From Phycisphaerales bacterium UBA4658 (GTDB taxonomy: Bacteria > Planctomycetota > Phycisphaerae > Phycisphaerales > UBA1924), in NCBI GenBank assembly GCA_002405485.1, contig DHLW01000014.1, positions 3,791 to 51,361 on the forward strand: 47,571 nt of DNA. The letters are read 5' to 3'. The notes under the pieces were generated by a model that saw nothing but the letters and a program-made list of their open reading frames with translations, did not search any database and was not told the origin of the DNA. How positions within the stretch are numbered: the first letter of the stretch is position 1; each line of letters starts with the position of its first letter. The position numbers were made by a program, and so were the translations under genes. Positions 8,467 to 17,429 of the stretch are shown here, piece by piece.

Positions 8467-8521
8467 CGCGGCGTCAGACGCCGCCCCGCTGCCGTGCTCG
8501 AGATTCCTCTACGCTCCCGAA

Positions 8522-9820
8522 ATGAAGATGCTCCATCTGACGGCCTGGCTTCTGGCCCTGCTGCTCCTGCGCGTTGCCGGCGCGGCGACAGGCGACGCGG
8601 CCGTTGCCCGGGGCGAGATCGAGAAGACCCTCGCCTCGATGAGCGCGGCAATACTCGCGGCCGACGTCGGGGCGTATCTCTCGCACGTGGACGACTCCGA
8701 CCCGATCTTCCTCAAGGAGCAGCAGAACTGGGCCGCCGACCTTGAACGCACGCCGATCTCGAGCATCACCCTTTCGATCGCAGAAGAGGGCGAGAATCGG
8801 CCCGTGCGCTTCGCGGCCGATCGCTCGACGTTTGAGCTGGTCATGGCGTGGGAGTTGCCGCCGCCCAAAGACAGGCCCGAGGGCAAGCCCCTGAAGCGAG
8901 AGGTGTCCTTTCCCGCGGCGTTCGTCCGGAACGCCGCGACCGGCGCCTGGCGGTTCGCGGGCGAGCATTGGCTGGTGCTCGAGCACGATGGGCCCGCCGA
9001 GCCGAGTGTTGATGAGCGTCGCATCGACGGCGGACCGAACGACCCCGCGTCGCCCACGCCTTCAAGTCCGCACGCGCATCGACATCGAGCACGCGTGAAG
9101 CACCTGCCGGGGTATGAGCAGGTCGCCGCCAGGATTGCCGACGCACTCCCGGAGATCCGCGAGCACGTCGATGCGGAGTTCGGCGTGAGCATCACCCGCG
9201 TACAGGAGGTCAAGGTCTACCCGACCATGCGACACCTTCAGGCATCTATCTATCTGTCCTATGTGCAGGGGCTCAGCGGCTGGAACGAGCCGGGCGAGTC
9301 GATCAAGCTGCTGGTGCGGCCGAACGCAACCGAGCTCACGCTCAAGCCGCTGCTGGCCCACGAGTACGGGCACGTCGCGACCTTCGAGCTCGGGCCCAGG
9401 GCCACCGACATGCCATGGTGGGCGCTCGAAGGCGTCGCCGAGATGTCCGCCGAGCGGTTCGCCAAGGACGGACGCGCGTCCGCGGAACGCGCCGTCATCC
9501 GATGGCACGAGCGCGGGGAGCTCGCCGATTGGACCGCGATCGCCGACTTCCGTTCCACGCCACCGGCGCTCGGCTCGCACGTCTACAAGCAGGGCCAGCA
9601 CATGCTGCAGTTCCTGACCGCTCGCGTCGGCCGCGCGGGGCGAATCGCCTGGCTCAAGGCCCTTGCCCAGGGCCAGACGCTGGACGCGGCCACCCGGCAG
9701 GAACTCGGCATGAGCTTCGCCGAACTTGACGCGGCATGGAGAGCGCACGTTCGGCAACGGGCCGATCTGGCAAGCCCGCAGCGCGAGCCGCCTGCGGACG
9801 CAGAGCCGCCCACCCGCTGA
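8522..9820 (+). CDS. Secreted gluzincin metallopeptidase (peptidase MA-like)
   Basis: A 432-residue protein with a signal peptide (about residues 1-22). Residues 25-160 look like a SnoaL/NTF2-like or DUF3828-type domain. The catalytic half contains the zinc motif HEYGH at 280-284 followed about 20 residues later by PWWALEGVAEMSA, where E304 is the likely third zinc ligand. This spacing is typical of the gluzincin peptidases grouped as peptidase MA, usually found outside the cytoplasm. The substrate is unknown. TACGCT ends 6 bases before the ATG and no Shine-Dalgarno is present. The gene converges with the next one, with only 6 bases between stops. Confidence 0.8.
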   Translation: MKMLHLTAWLLALLLLRVAGAATGDAAVARGEIEKTLASMSAAILAADVGAYLSHVDDSDPIFLKEQQNWAADLERTPISSITLSIAEEGENRPVRFAADRSTFELVMAWELPPPKDRPEGKPLKREVSFPAAFVRNAATGAWRFAGEHWLVLEHDGPAEPSVDERRIDGGPNDPASPTPSSPHAHRHRARVKHLPGYEQVAARIADALPEIREHVDAEFGVSITRVQEVKVYPTMRHLQASIYLSYVQGLSGWNEPGESIKLLVRPNATELTLKPLLAHEYGHVATFELGPRATDMPWWALEGVAEMSAERFAKDGRASAERAVIRWHERGELADWTAIADFRSTPPALGSHVYKQGQHMLQFLTARVGRAGRIAWLKALAQGQTLDAATRQELGMSFAELDAAWRAHVRQRADLASPQREPPADAEPPTR

Positions 9821-9826
9821 CGCCGA

Positions 9827-11233
9827 TCAGTGCCCGCCGTCGGCCTTCTTCGCGGCCTTCTTGTCCGAGCCCTTGGACCCTCCGCCGTCGGCCTTCTTGC
9901 CGTGCCCGTCGCCCTTGGCTGCGGCGTCATCGGCGTGCTTTGGTTTGGGCTTGGGCGGTGCGGTGACCCCGTGCGCCGGCGTGCTCGGGTCGTAGAACTC
10001 CGCCGCGGGCGTGACGGGCTCGTGCTCGACGGGCTTCTTGAGCATGGGAATCGCGATCCACAGTCCCGCGGCCACGAACCCCGTCAGGATCGCGCAATAC
10101 CCGATGGTCTGCCGAGTCTCCTCGCTCAACTTCGCGTGCACCGCCGCCAGCGGCGCCAGCGGCAGAGCCGCAACGCTCGCACACCTCGCAAGCGCCTCGC
10201 TCACCCGCGTGCGCAGTGCGGGCGTCGGCGTCGCTGCCGCCATCGTTGCCGGCTGCGGGCCAGCGGCGGCAGGTCCGGCAGGTGCGGCGGGTGCGGCGGG
10301 CGATGCCGCCGCCGGTTTGGCGTCGGGCTTCGGACCTGATGCATGGTCCGCCGCCGCGTCCTGTGCCTTCTTCGCCGCGGGCGCATGCTCGGGGTCCGCG
10401 GCGGGCTGCGTCGTCGCGGCGTGGGTGCTCGGCGTGGTCGCCGGGCCGGGCTGCGTTGCCGAGCTCGCCGTCGCCACCGCCTGCACAGCCGCGGCGGCAA
10501 CAGCAGCAGCGACCGGCGCCGCCGCGACCGCATCCTTCGCCAGATCGCTCTGGGCCTCCGCAAGGACCTGCTCGGCCTTCGCCGCCAGCTCGTCGTCGAG
10601 CTTGCGGACATCCGCGCCCGGACGCTCGCTCGCTTCCGGGCCGGCCTCCACGGCCGCCTCCGAAGTTCCTGTCGACGCTGCGGCGCTCGGCTTGACCGCG
10701 ATCGGGGCGGTCAGCTCCTCGGCCGATGGCGCCTCGAAGTCCGGATCCTCATCCGTTGCAGCGCTCGATTGCCTCTTGGGCTCTGGCGTCGTGACCGGCG
10801 CGGCATCGTGCCGAGCCAGATCGTCGGCCACGGCGGCCAGGGCCTCGTCCAGCTCCCCGGGGGCCACGGCCGGAGTCGATGGCTCCGCGGAGCTCTGGGC
10901 CGGCTCGATCGGCGCTGAGTCGTTCGCCGGAGCCGGGTTCGCCGTCGTCGCGGGATCTTCGGCCAAGTCCACCTTGGGAGCATCCGCCGGCGGTTCCGCG
11001 ACCACGCGCGGGGGCTCGGCCAGCGGCCCGGGCGCCGCCGCTTCGATGTCCGCCGACACCGCCGCCATGACGTCGTCAGGGTGTGATGATGGCGCGTGCT
11101 GATCCACTTCGGCGGCGATCTCGTCAAGGGCCCGTGTGGCGGCGTTCGCGGCGGAGTCAATGCGATCGACCAGCGCGTCGACGCGTGCGTCGAGATCGCC
11201 GGACGGGGGCATGTTCCGCGTCGTGCCGCTCAT
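9827..11233 (-). CDS. Ala/Pro-rich low-complexity protein with one membrane segment and basic tail
   Basis: I do not recognise a family. The 468-residue product has an acidic N-terminal half (DLDARVDALVDRID, then many Ala, Pro, Glu, Asp), a long Ala/Pro-rich stretch, one clear hydrophobic segment near residues 381-403 (IGYCAILTGFVAAGLWIAIPML), and a C-terminal tail rich in Lys, Ala, Gly and Asp resembling histone H1-like tails. A single-pass membrane protein with a disordered cytoplasmic or extracytoplasmic arm fits best. It is convergent with the metallopeptidase gene and divergent from rsmE. Frame-consistent codon bias supports it being real. Confidence 0.6.
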   Translation of the reverse strand: MSGTTRNMPPSGDLDARVDALVDRIDSAANAATRALDEIAAEVDQHAPSSHPDDVMAAVSADIEAAAPGPLAEPPRVVAEPPADAPKVDLAEDPATTANPAPANDSAPIEPAQSSAEPSTPAVAPGELDEALAAVADDLARHDAAPVTTPEPKRQSSAATDEDPDFEAPSAEELTAPIAVKPSAAASTGTSEAAVEAGPEASERPGADVRKLDDELAAKAEQVLAEAQSDLAKDAVAAAPVAAAVAAAAVQAVATASSATQPGPATTPSTHAATTQPAADPEHAPAAKKAQDAAADHASGPKPDAKPAAASPAAPAAPAGPAAAGPQPATMAAATPTPALRTRVSEALARCASVAALPLAPLAAVHAKLSEETRQTIGYCAILTGFVAAGLWIAIPMLKKPVEHEPVTPAAEFYDPSTPAHGVTAPPKPKPKHADDAAAKGDGHGKKADGGGSKGSDKKAAKKADGGH

Positions 11234-11374
11234 AATGACCGGTGTTCAACTCCATCCCGAACCCGCACATGATCGACCGAGAAGCCGGGCGACTCAAGCC
11301 CACGAACCCCGATCACCCCGGAAAACGCGCAGATTCTGCGTCGACCAGAGCCCGGGCCCGCACAACCATTCCTC

Positions 11375-12127
11375 ATGCACCGCGTGTACTTCCCCCATCT
11401 TTCCACGGTCTGCTCGGGTGATCTCGTCGAGGTCGTCGGCGACGAAGCTCGGCATGCCCTTCGTGTCAAGCGCCTCCGCCCGGGCGAACGCGTGGAACTC
11501 CTCGATGGACAGGGCGGCATCGCCACCGGCCAGGCCGAGCCGGATGCCGGCCAGCCCTCCGCCAGTCGTGCGAGCACCAGACGCGGGAGTGACGGCGCCC
11601 TCCGCGTTCGCGTGGCGAGCATCGCACGCATCGCGCGCCAAAGGCCGATCGTCGAAGTCTGGTGTGCCACACCCAAGGGGTCCAGAGTCGAGGACATGAT
11701 CGAGCAGCTCAGCGAGATCGGCGTGTCGGCCTGGGTGCCCATGCACACCGAACGCACCATCGTCGATCCGCGTGATGCCAAGCTCGATCGCCTCCGACGT
11801 ATCGCCCAGGAATCGGGCAAGCAGAGCGGCCGGGCGTGGACGCTGGAAGTCCGCACGCTGTCCACCTTCGATCAGGCGATCGCGCCCCCGCCGGGGTCGC
11901 GCGTGCTCCTCGGACACTGGACCGGACGCGTTCTGGACGGCCCGCCCAGCGTGCCGGGCGACGCCCTCATCCGCCTGCTCATCGGACCCGAGGGCGACTT
12001 CTCCCCCGAGGAGCTTCAACGGGCCGACGCCTCAGGCGTCGAGCGCGTCCGGTTCGGGCCGCATGTCATGCGCGTGGCGACCGCCGCCGTGGCGGGTTCG
12101 GCCGTGCTCATGTCGCGATCGATCTGA
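11375..12127 (+). CDS. rsmE: 16S rRNA (uracil(1498)-N3)-methyltransferase
   Basis: A SPOUT-class methyltransferase of 250 residues that methylates U1498 of 16S rRNA. The N-terminal PUA-like domain begins MHRVYFPHL and includes the DEARHALRVKRLRPGE segment typical of RsmE. The C-terminal trefoil-knot domain has ATPKGSRVEDMIEQLSEIGV, the SAM-binding IGPEGDFSPEE, and the end segment RVATAAVAGSAVLMS. Typical length is about 245. A low-complexity insertion lies near residues 55-72. No neighbouring gene is functionally related. Confidence 0.93.
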   Translation: MHRVYFPHLSTVCSGDLVEVVGDEARHALRVKRLRPGERVELLDGQGGIATGQAEPDAGQPSASRASTRRGSDGALRVRVASIARIARQRPIVEVWCATPKGSRVEDMIEQLSEIGVSAWVPMHTERTIVDPRDAKLDRLRRIAQESGKQSGRAWTLEVRTLSTFDQAIAPPPGSRVLLGHWTGRVLDGPPSVPGDALIRLLIGPEGDFSPEELQRADASGVERVRFGPHVMRVATAAVAGSAVLMSRSI

Positions 12128-12219
12128 GCGCACGCCGTCTTCGCCCCGGGTTCCCGTCCAACGTGCGGCGCACGGGCGTCTCGGCGGTATATCGTCGGAC
12201 ACTTCTGGAGGATCCTCCC

Positions 12220-13548
12220 ATGTTCGTGCCCGATCCCAGGCGTTGGATGCTGACTGGTTCGATGGTCGTGGTGGCGCTGACGGCAAACGCCGCGCGTGCG
12301 CAGACCGATGCCAAGCCGCTCTCGCCCGCGGCCCAGAAGCTCGCCGAGGATGTCCGCAAGACCACGCGTGAAGTGGTTCGCGAGGTGAACGACGCCAACA
12401 TCAGGGGCCAGGCCGAAGCCATGATCGAGCGCGCCGAGGCCTTCCTGCGGTCCCGGCAGGACAAGGTCACCGGCGGGTGGTCGGTCCCCCAGACAGACAA
12501 AGAGGGGAACACCCCGCCGAACCTCCCCGGAATCTCGGCCCTGGTGCTCATGGGCATGCTTATGGACCCCAAGGCCGACGCCGAGAAGGACCCGACCATC
12601 AGCGCCGGAGTGAAGTACCTGCTGAACTTCCAGCAGGGTGATGGGGGCATGTACGACAAGATCCTCCCCGGATACAACACGGCGCTCTCGGTCAGCGCGC
12701 TGAGCCGCGTGAACACGCCAAGGGCCCGCGAAGCCGTGAACAAGGGCGTCACCTTCCTGCGATCTCTGCAGTGGAGCGAGGCCAGCGACCCCCAGACTGG
12801 CGGCAAGGAAGCCCCCAAGCCCGTCACCCGTGAGCATCCGTTCTACGGCGGCGTGGGCTACGGCAAGCACGGTCGGCCGGACAACAGCAACCTGAACATC
12901 TTCATCCAGGCCCTGCAGGACGCGGGCGTCAGCCCGGAAGACGAAGCCGTGCAGCGGGCACTGGTCTTCCTTCGACGCACCCAGATGGACGACCGCATCA
13001 ACGACATGCCGTACGCCAAGGGCTCCCGCCAGGGCGGATTCGTCTACGCCACTGTCGAGAACGCCGAGAGCGTCGACGGGCGCGCCGGACAGAGCATGGC
13101 CGGCACCATCGAAGAGACCCTGAGCGACGGAACCAAGGCCAGTCGACTCCGCGCCTACGGCAGCATGACTTACGCCGGCTTCAAGACCTACCTCTACGCC
13201 CAGCTTCCCAAGGATGATCTGCGCGTCACCGCGGCCTGGGACTGGATCCGCCGAAACTACACGGTCCAGGAGAATCCCGGCATGGGCACCGACGGGCTGT
13301 ACTACTACTACGTCGTCTTCGCGCGAGCCCTCGCGGCCACCGGACGCGCCGAGATCGAGCTCCTGGACGCTCAGAACTCGTCCTCCGGCGAGAACCGCAA
13401 CTGGCGTGCAGATCTGGTTGAGCGGCTGCAAGCCCTGCAGCAGGACGACGGCAGCTTCAAGAGCGTCGACGATCGGTGGATGGAGAACAACCCAGAACTC
13501 ATCACCGCCTACTCGCTGCTGGCGCTTCGCCACGTGCTGCAGGACTGA
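12220..13548 (+). CDS. Secreted prenyltransferase/squalene oxidase repeat protein
   Basis: A 442-residue protein with a signal peptide ending near ARAQ (about residue 28) and an alpha-toroid made of prenyltransferase/squalene oxidase repeats (for example AEAFLRSRQDKVTGGW, GVKYLLNFQQGDGGMY, RALVFLRRTQMDD, LQALQQDDGSFKS). It lacks the DXDD motif needed for squalene-hopene cyclase activity, and it is exported, so a terpene cyclase role is unlikely. Proteins like this are numerous in planctomycetes and of unknown function. A strong GGAGG sits within a 12-bp palindrome (12207-12218) just before the ATG, and a possible -10 TATATC is at 12188-12193. Confidence 0.82.
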   Translation: MFVPDPRRWMLTGSMVVVALTANAARAQTDAKPLSPAAQKLAEDVRKTTREVVREVNDANIRGQAEAMIERAEAFLRSRQDKVTGGWSVPQTDKEGNTPPNLPGISALVLMGMLMDPKADAEKDPTISAGVKYLLNFQQGDGGMYDKILPGYNTALSVSALSRVNTPRAREAVNKGVTFLRSLQWSEASDPQTGGKEAPKPVTREHPFYGGVGYGKHGRPDNSNLNIFIQALQDAGVSPEDEAVQRALVFLRRTQMDDRINDMPYAKGSRQGGFVYATVENAESVDGRAGQSMAGTIEETLSDGTKASRLRAYGSMTYAGFKTYLYAQLPKDDLRVTAAWDWIRRNYTVQENPGMGTDGLYYYYVVFARALAATGRAEIELLDAQNSSSGENRNWRADLVERLQALQQDDGSFKSVDDRWMENNPELITAYSLLALRHVLQD

Positions 13549-13612
13549 CCCATCTTCCGAGAGGATCCGACCGATTTGAGCGACTTGCCGCGGGTGCGCC
13601 AATAATCACCCG

Positions 13613-13939
13613 ATGCGCGACGCCCAGTTCGTCAAGATCGCCAAGGCCCTCGCCGACGCCACGCGCCATCGCATGCTCGTCGAGATTCGCGCCGCCGGCG
13701 AGCTGAACTGCTCGCAGGTCTGCGAGCGGTTCCCCCTGAGCCAGCCCACCATCAGCCATCACATCAAGATCCTCTCAGAGGCCGGCGTGATCAAGGTCCG
13801 CAAGGATGGCCAGTTCCATGTGATCAGCGTCGATGAGGAAACGCTCGGAGCGTTCGCCGCGGACATCGCTCCAGCAGTCGGCGACTCCGAAAGCACGGCC
13901 GGTCGCGGCCGCCCCAGGTCTGGCGTCGCCAAGCCCTGA
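13613..13939 (+). CDS. ArsR-family winged-helix transcriptional regulator
   Basis: A 108-residue small regulator: KIAKALADATRHRMLVEI is the classic ArsR N-terminal helix, followed by the helix-turn-helix CSQVCERFPLSQPTISHHIKIL and the wing VIKVRKDGQFHVISV. No metal-binding ELCVCDL motif is visible, so it may sense a redox or organic signal rather than a metal. It lies directly upstream of an SDR gene and a row of electrophile and peroxide defence genes that it may control. AATAAT is 6 bases before the ATG and no Shine-Dalgarno is seen. Confidence 0.9.
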   Translation: MRDAQFVKIAKALADATRHRMLVEIRAAGELNCSQVCERFPLSQPTISHHIKILSEAGVIKVRKDGQFHVISVDEETLGAFAADIAPAVGDSESTAGRGRPRSGVAKP

Positions 13940-14042
13940 ACTCTCCGCCATATCGCCCCCTCCCGCCCCTGCTGCCCTCCCCCGGTCCCACGCAGCACGC
14001 CGCGACCCGGCCTTGACATTACATCGATGCTTGTCAATGCTT

Positions 14043-14071
14043 TGTATCGAAGAGCGTCGATGTATCGACGC
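14043..14071. promoter_or_regulatory. Candidate ArsR operator upstream of the SDR gene
   Basis: Two direct copies of TGTATCGA (14043-14050 and 14061-14068) lie 18 bases apart. The second sits inside a perfect inverted repeat GCGTCGAT-GT-ATCGACGC (14054-14071). A further CATCGATG palindrome is at 14022-14029, and TTGACA, a possible -35, is at 14013-14018. The cluster sits between the ArsR gene and the SDR gene and is less GC-rich than its surroundings. Confidence 0.5.
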
Positions 14072-14146
14072 GCGGTGCGAGTGGGCGATCCTCGCGCACC
14101 GAGGGGTCGGCAAGCGGTCCTGCGTCAGGAACAACGGGAGCGAATC

Positions 14147-14908
14147 ATGAGCAGTTTTCAGGGCAAAGTTGCGCTCGTCACCGGCGGCACCAGCGGCATC
14201 GGCGCCGTGACCGCCCTGGCCCTTGCGCGGGCCGGGGCGCACGTGGTCATCACCGGCCGTCGTGAGAAGGAGGGCGAGGCCGTCGCCGAGCAGATCCGTC
14301 AGCTGGGCGTCAAGGGCCTCTTCGTTCGCGGCGACGTGACGAGCGAGCGCGACGTCGAGCGCGCCGTGCAGTCGGCGACCACGCTCACCGGGCGACTCGA
14401 CTGCGCTTTCAACAACGCCGGCGTCGAGCTCATGGGCGTGAACACCGCCGACTCGACGCCGGAGCAGTACCGCCAGGTCTTTGACATCAACGTCCTGGGC
14501 GTGATCCTGAGCATGAAGCACGAGATCCGCGTCATGCTCAAGACCGGCGGCGGGAGCATCGTGAACACCTCCTCCATCGCCGGCTCCATCGGCATGCCGG
14601 GCGTGGGCGTCTATGTCGCCTCCAAGCACGCGGTCATCGGGCTCACCAAGTCCGCCGCCCTGGAAGTCGCCCGCAGCGGCATCCGCGTCAACGTCGTGAG
14701 CCCCGCCGCCATCGACACCGCCATGTTCGATCGCTTCACCGGCAACAAGCAGCCCGAGGCGATCAAGTACATGGAGTCCCTGCACCCCGTCGGACGCATC
14801 GGCAAGCCCGAGGAGGTCGCCAAGGCGGTGCTGTTCCTGCTCTCGGGCGATTCCAGCTTCATCACCGGCCACGATCTCAAGGTGGACGGCGCGTTCACGG
14901 TTCCCTGA
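14147..14908 (+). CDS. Short-chain dehydrogenase/reductase (SDR), glucose-1-dehydrogenase-like
   Basis: A 253-residue classical SDR oxidoreductase. It shows the NAD(P) motif TGGTSGIG (12-19), NNAG (89-92), the catalytic serine in VNTSSIAG, and the YxxxK pair Y156/K160 in YVASKHAVIG. The C-terminal segment GRIGKPEEVAKAVLFLLS with a final GHDLKVDGAF is typical of the family. The substrate cannot be told from sequence. Arg residues after the first beta-alpha unit (TGRR) suggest NADPH. The start follows GGGAG by 6 bases. The gene is downstream of an ArsR regulator and candidate operator and upstream of an Old Yellow Enzyme, suggesting reductive detoxification of carbonyl compounds. Confidence 0.9.
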   Translation: MSSFQGKVALVTGGTSGIGAVTALALARAGAHVVITGRREKEGEAVAEQIRQLGVKGLFVRGDVTSERDVERAVQSATTLTGRLDCAFNNAGVELMGVNTADSTPEQYRQVFDINVLGVILSMKHEIRVMLKTGGGSIVNTSSIAGSIGMPGVGVYVASKHAVIGLTKSAALEVARSGIRVNVVSPAAIDTAMFDRFTGNKQPEAIKYMESLHPVGRIGKPEEVAKAVLFLLSGDSSFITGHDLKVDGAFTVP

Positions 14909-15191
14909 TGTCGATGCCGACCGTCGGCACCCGGCAAGGCGACGCCGCCGTCAACGCCGAAGGCTCGGCATCGGCCCGGGCTGGCCGACGGCGGCGCATC
15001 GCGCTCGAGCCTCCCAGCCATCGCATCACCCGCGTCTCGACCCGTACTCTGTACGAATCCCCTGCGAGGGTCTCACCCCTCCGACTCTGCCCGAGCAGCG
15101 TCACTTGCCCAAAGCCAGAGTCCGGGCCGGGCGAACGCTCCGCTGACCCGCCATCGACGCCGACCTGCGCACGCCAATCCTCCAACAAACC

Positions 15192-16301
15192 ATGCCCGAT
15201 CTGCTCTCTCCACTGACCATCGGCCGACACACGCTTCCGACGCGCGTTATCATGGCCCCGCTCACCCGATGCCGCGCCGGCCCGGGGAACGCGCCCACCG
15301 CGCTCAACGCCGAGTACTACGCGCAGCGCGCCGACCCGAACACCGGATGCTCCCTGATCATCGCCGAGGCCACCACCATCTCGCAGCAGGCCGCCGGATA
15401 TCCCGACACGCCCGGCCTCTTCACCGACGCGCAGGTGGCCGGTTGGCGGCTGGTGACCGACGCCGTCCACGCCCGCGGCGGAGTCATCTTCGCACAGCTC
15501 TGGCACGTCGGGAGCATCTCCCACCCCGACTTCCAGCCCGGCGGCGGGCTCCCCGTTTCGGCATCCGAAGTGAACCCCGGCGGCGAGGCCCGCACGCCCG
15601 ACGGCGCACGCAAGCCACGCGTCGCCCCAAGAGCCCTCGATCGTGCAGAAATCCCCGCCATCATCGACGACTACGCCAGGGCCGCCGCCAACGCCCTCCG
15701 TGCGGGGTTCGACGGCGTGGAACTGCACGGCGCCAACGGGTATCTCCCGCACCAGTTTCTCTCCGACGCGTCCAACCGGCGCACCGACGAGTACGGCGGC
15801 TCGGTCCAGAACCGGGCCCGATTCCTGCTCCAGGCCGCCGACGCCTGCATCGCCGCGGTCGGTCCCGATCGCTGCGGTGTCCGGCTCTCCCCGAACACCG
15901 GCTCGCCGGCGATCATCGACTCCGATCCGCTCGGCACGTTCTCCTACGTCACGCGCGAACTCGCCGAGCGACGCGTCGCATACCTCCACATCATGGAAAC
16001 CGTCCCGACCTGGCCCAGCGTGCAGCCCCCGATTCCGGTGCGCGCGTTCCGACCGCTCTTTGACGGACCACTCATCACCAACGCCGGTTTCACCTTCGAA
16101 AAAGCCACGGAGTATCTCCGTCGCGGCGACTGCGACGCCATCGCGTTCGGACGCGCGCTGCTGGCCAATCCGGATCTCACGGCACGATTCCGCCGCCTCG
16201 CGCTCGGAGATCGCGATGTCCCCATGAACGAGCCCGATCCTTCGACTTTCTACACCCAAGGCCCGGCGGGATACACCGATTACCCAACCCTCCGCGCCTA
16301 G
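15192..16301 (+). CDS. Old Yellow Enzyme family alkene reductase (NemA-like)
   Basis: A 369-residue FMN-dependent ene-reductase that reduces activated C=C bonds of electrophiles such as N-ethylmaleimide, nitro-esters or quinone-like compounds with NADPH. Key features are the N-terminal APLTRCRA, AQLWHVG, and the substrate-binding HGANGYLPHQFL with H179, N182 and Y184, followed by SDASNRRTDEYGGS and the FMN phosphate-binding TNAGF...AFGRALLANPDL. Length is normal. It is preceded by 283 bases after the SDR gene in which I see no gene, and its stop is 9 bases from the antiporter start. Confidence 0.94.
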   Translation: MPDLLSPLTIGRHTLPTRVIMAPLTRCRAGPGNAPTALNAEYYAQRADPNTGCSLIIAEATTISQQAAGYPDTPGLFTDAQVAGWRLVTDAVHARGGVIFAQLWHVGSISHPDFQPGGGLPVSASEVNPGGEARTPDGARKPRVAPRALDRAEIPAIIDDYARAAANALRAGFDGVELHGANGYLPHQFLSDASNRRTDEYGGSVQNRARFLLQAADACIAAVGPDRCGVRLSPNTGSPAIIDSDPLGTFSYVTRELAERRVAYLHIMETVPTWPSVQPPIPVRAFRPLFDGPLITNAGFTFEKATEYLRRGDCDAIAFGRALLANPDLTARFRRLALGDRDVPMNEPDPSTFYTQGPAGYTDYPTLRA

Positions 16302-16310
16302 CGTCCGCAC

Positions 16311-17309
16311 ATGCTCATCAACGCGCTCATGTTCGCCGGCGGGCTGGTCCTGCTGCTGGTGGGTGGCAAGCTGCTGGTCGCGGCCTCCGTCGATACCGCT
16401 CGACGCCTCAACGTCTCGCCGCTGGTCGTCGGCCTCACACTCGTGGCCTGGGGCACCTCCGCCCCGGAACTTGCCCTCAATCTCATCTCGGCAACCAAGG
16501 GACGTGGCGACCTCGCCCTGGGCAACGTCATCGGAGCCAACATCTGCAACATGGGCCTGGTGCTGGGCGTCTCCGCGCTCCTCCGCCCGCTCATCGTGCA
16601 GGAACGCCTCATCAAGATCGAGATCTGGCTCAACGCCGCGCTTCTCGTGTTCATGTCCGCCATCGGGCTCGCCTTCGGCCTCTCGCGGTCCGCGGCAGGG
16701 GTCATGCTCGCCATCTTTCTGGTCTACAGCGCGTGGACGATCGTCTCCGCCATGCGTTCCTCCCGCACGAGCGCCGGGCTCGACCCACAGGCACGCCTCG
16801 GCGAGTCGCCCGACCCCACCTCGCCCGGCCCGCCCATGGGCTGGCTGCTCATCGCCGCGTCGTTCATCGGCGGGCTCGCCCTGCTCGGCGGGGGCGGCTC
16901 GCTCGCCAGCGACGGCGCGTCCAGCATCGCCATCGGCCTGGGCGTCCCAGCGGCGATCGTCGGCGTCACCATCGTCTCCATCGGCACCACACTCCCCGAG
17001 CTCATGACCAGCGTCCTCGCCGTGCGCAAAGGGCAGACCGATCTGGCCATGGGCAACTGCATCGGCTCGTGCCTGTTCAACGCCGGCGCCATCTTCGGGC
17101 TCTCCGGCCTCATCGCGCCGGTGAGCAGCGCGGGCGCGCTGGTCGTGCCCCTCTGGTTCATGGGCGGGCTCGCCGTCGCGCTCATCATCATTAGCCGAAC
17201 ATTCAACAAGACCGTCTCTCGCGCCGAGGGCGGGCTGCTCCTTGGGGCGTATGCCGCGTTCCTGGCAGTCTCGGCGTGGGCGGTCCTGGGCGGGACGCAG
17301 ACGCCCTGA
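16311..17309 (+). CDS. Calcium/sodium antiporter (CaCA family, YrbG-like)
   Basis: A 332-residue inner-membrane exchanger with about ten transmembrane helices in two inverted repeats. Each repeat has the alpha-repeat signature: GTSAPEL at 48-54 with GNVIGANICN at 71-80, and GTTLPEL at 225-231 with GNCIGSCLFN at 248-257. The two acidic residues E53 and E230 coordinate the transported cation. A polar loop (about 150-176) separates the halves. It starts 9 bases after the alkene reductase stop, so co-transcription is likely, though TAGCGT 6 bases before the ATG could also be a promoter element. Confidence 0.93.
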   Translation: MLINALMFAGGLVLLLVGGKLLVAASVDTARRLNVSPLVVGLTLVAWGTSAPELALNLISATKGRGDLALGNVIGANICNMGLVLGVSALLRPLIVQERLIKIEIWLNAALLVFMSAIGLAFGLSRSAAGVMLAIFLVYSAWTIVSAMRSSRTSAGLDPQARLGESPDPTSPGPPMGWLLIAASFIGGLALLGGGGSLASDGASSIAIGLGVPAAIVGVTIVSIGTTLPELMTSVLAVRKGQTDLAMGNCIGSCLFNAGAIFGLSGLIAPVSSAGALVVPLWFMGGLAVALIIISRTFNKTVSRAEGGLLLGAYAAFLAVSAWAVLGGTQTP

Positions 17310-17429
17310 TGCTCCCGGCCGCACATCCGCCGGACTTCCAACCGCGAATACCCGCCGGTTGACGCCCTTCCCGAGGCGCGTACCATTTCATTGTTTGAAC
17401 AACCAATTTCCCGTTGATGGGAGCCGACT

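Noticed and set aside
11836..12219. Upstream extension of the prenyltransferase-repeat frame through rsmE
   Set aside because: It would overlap rsmE out of frame. The ATG at 12220 has a strong GGAGG and begins a signal peptide.
12220..13548. Squalene-hopene cyclase
   Set aside because: No DXDD motif, shorter than the roughly 630 residues of SHC, and a signal peptide indicates export.
14895..17324. An 809-codon minus-strand frame opposite the alkene reductase and antiporter
   Set aside because: It is an antisense shadow. Both plus-strand genes have intact family signatures over the same bases.
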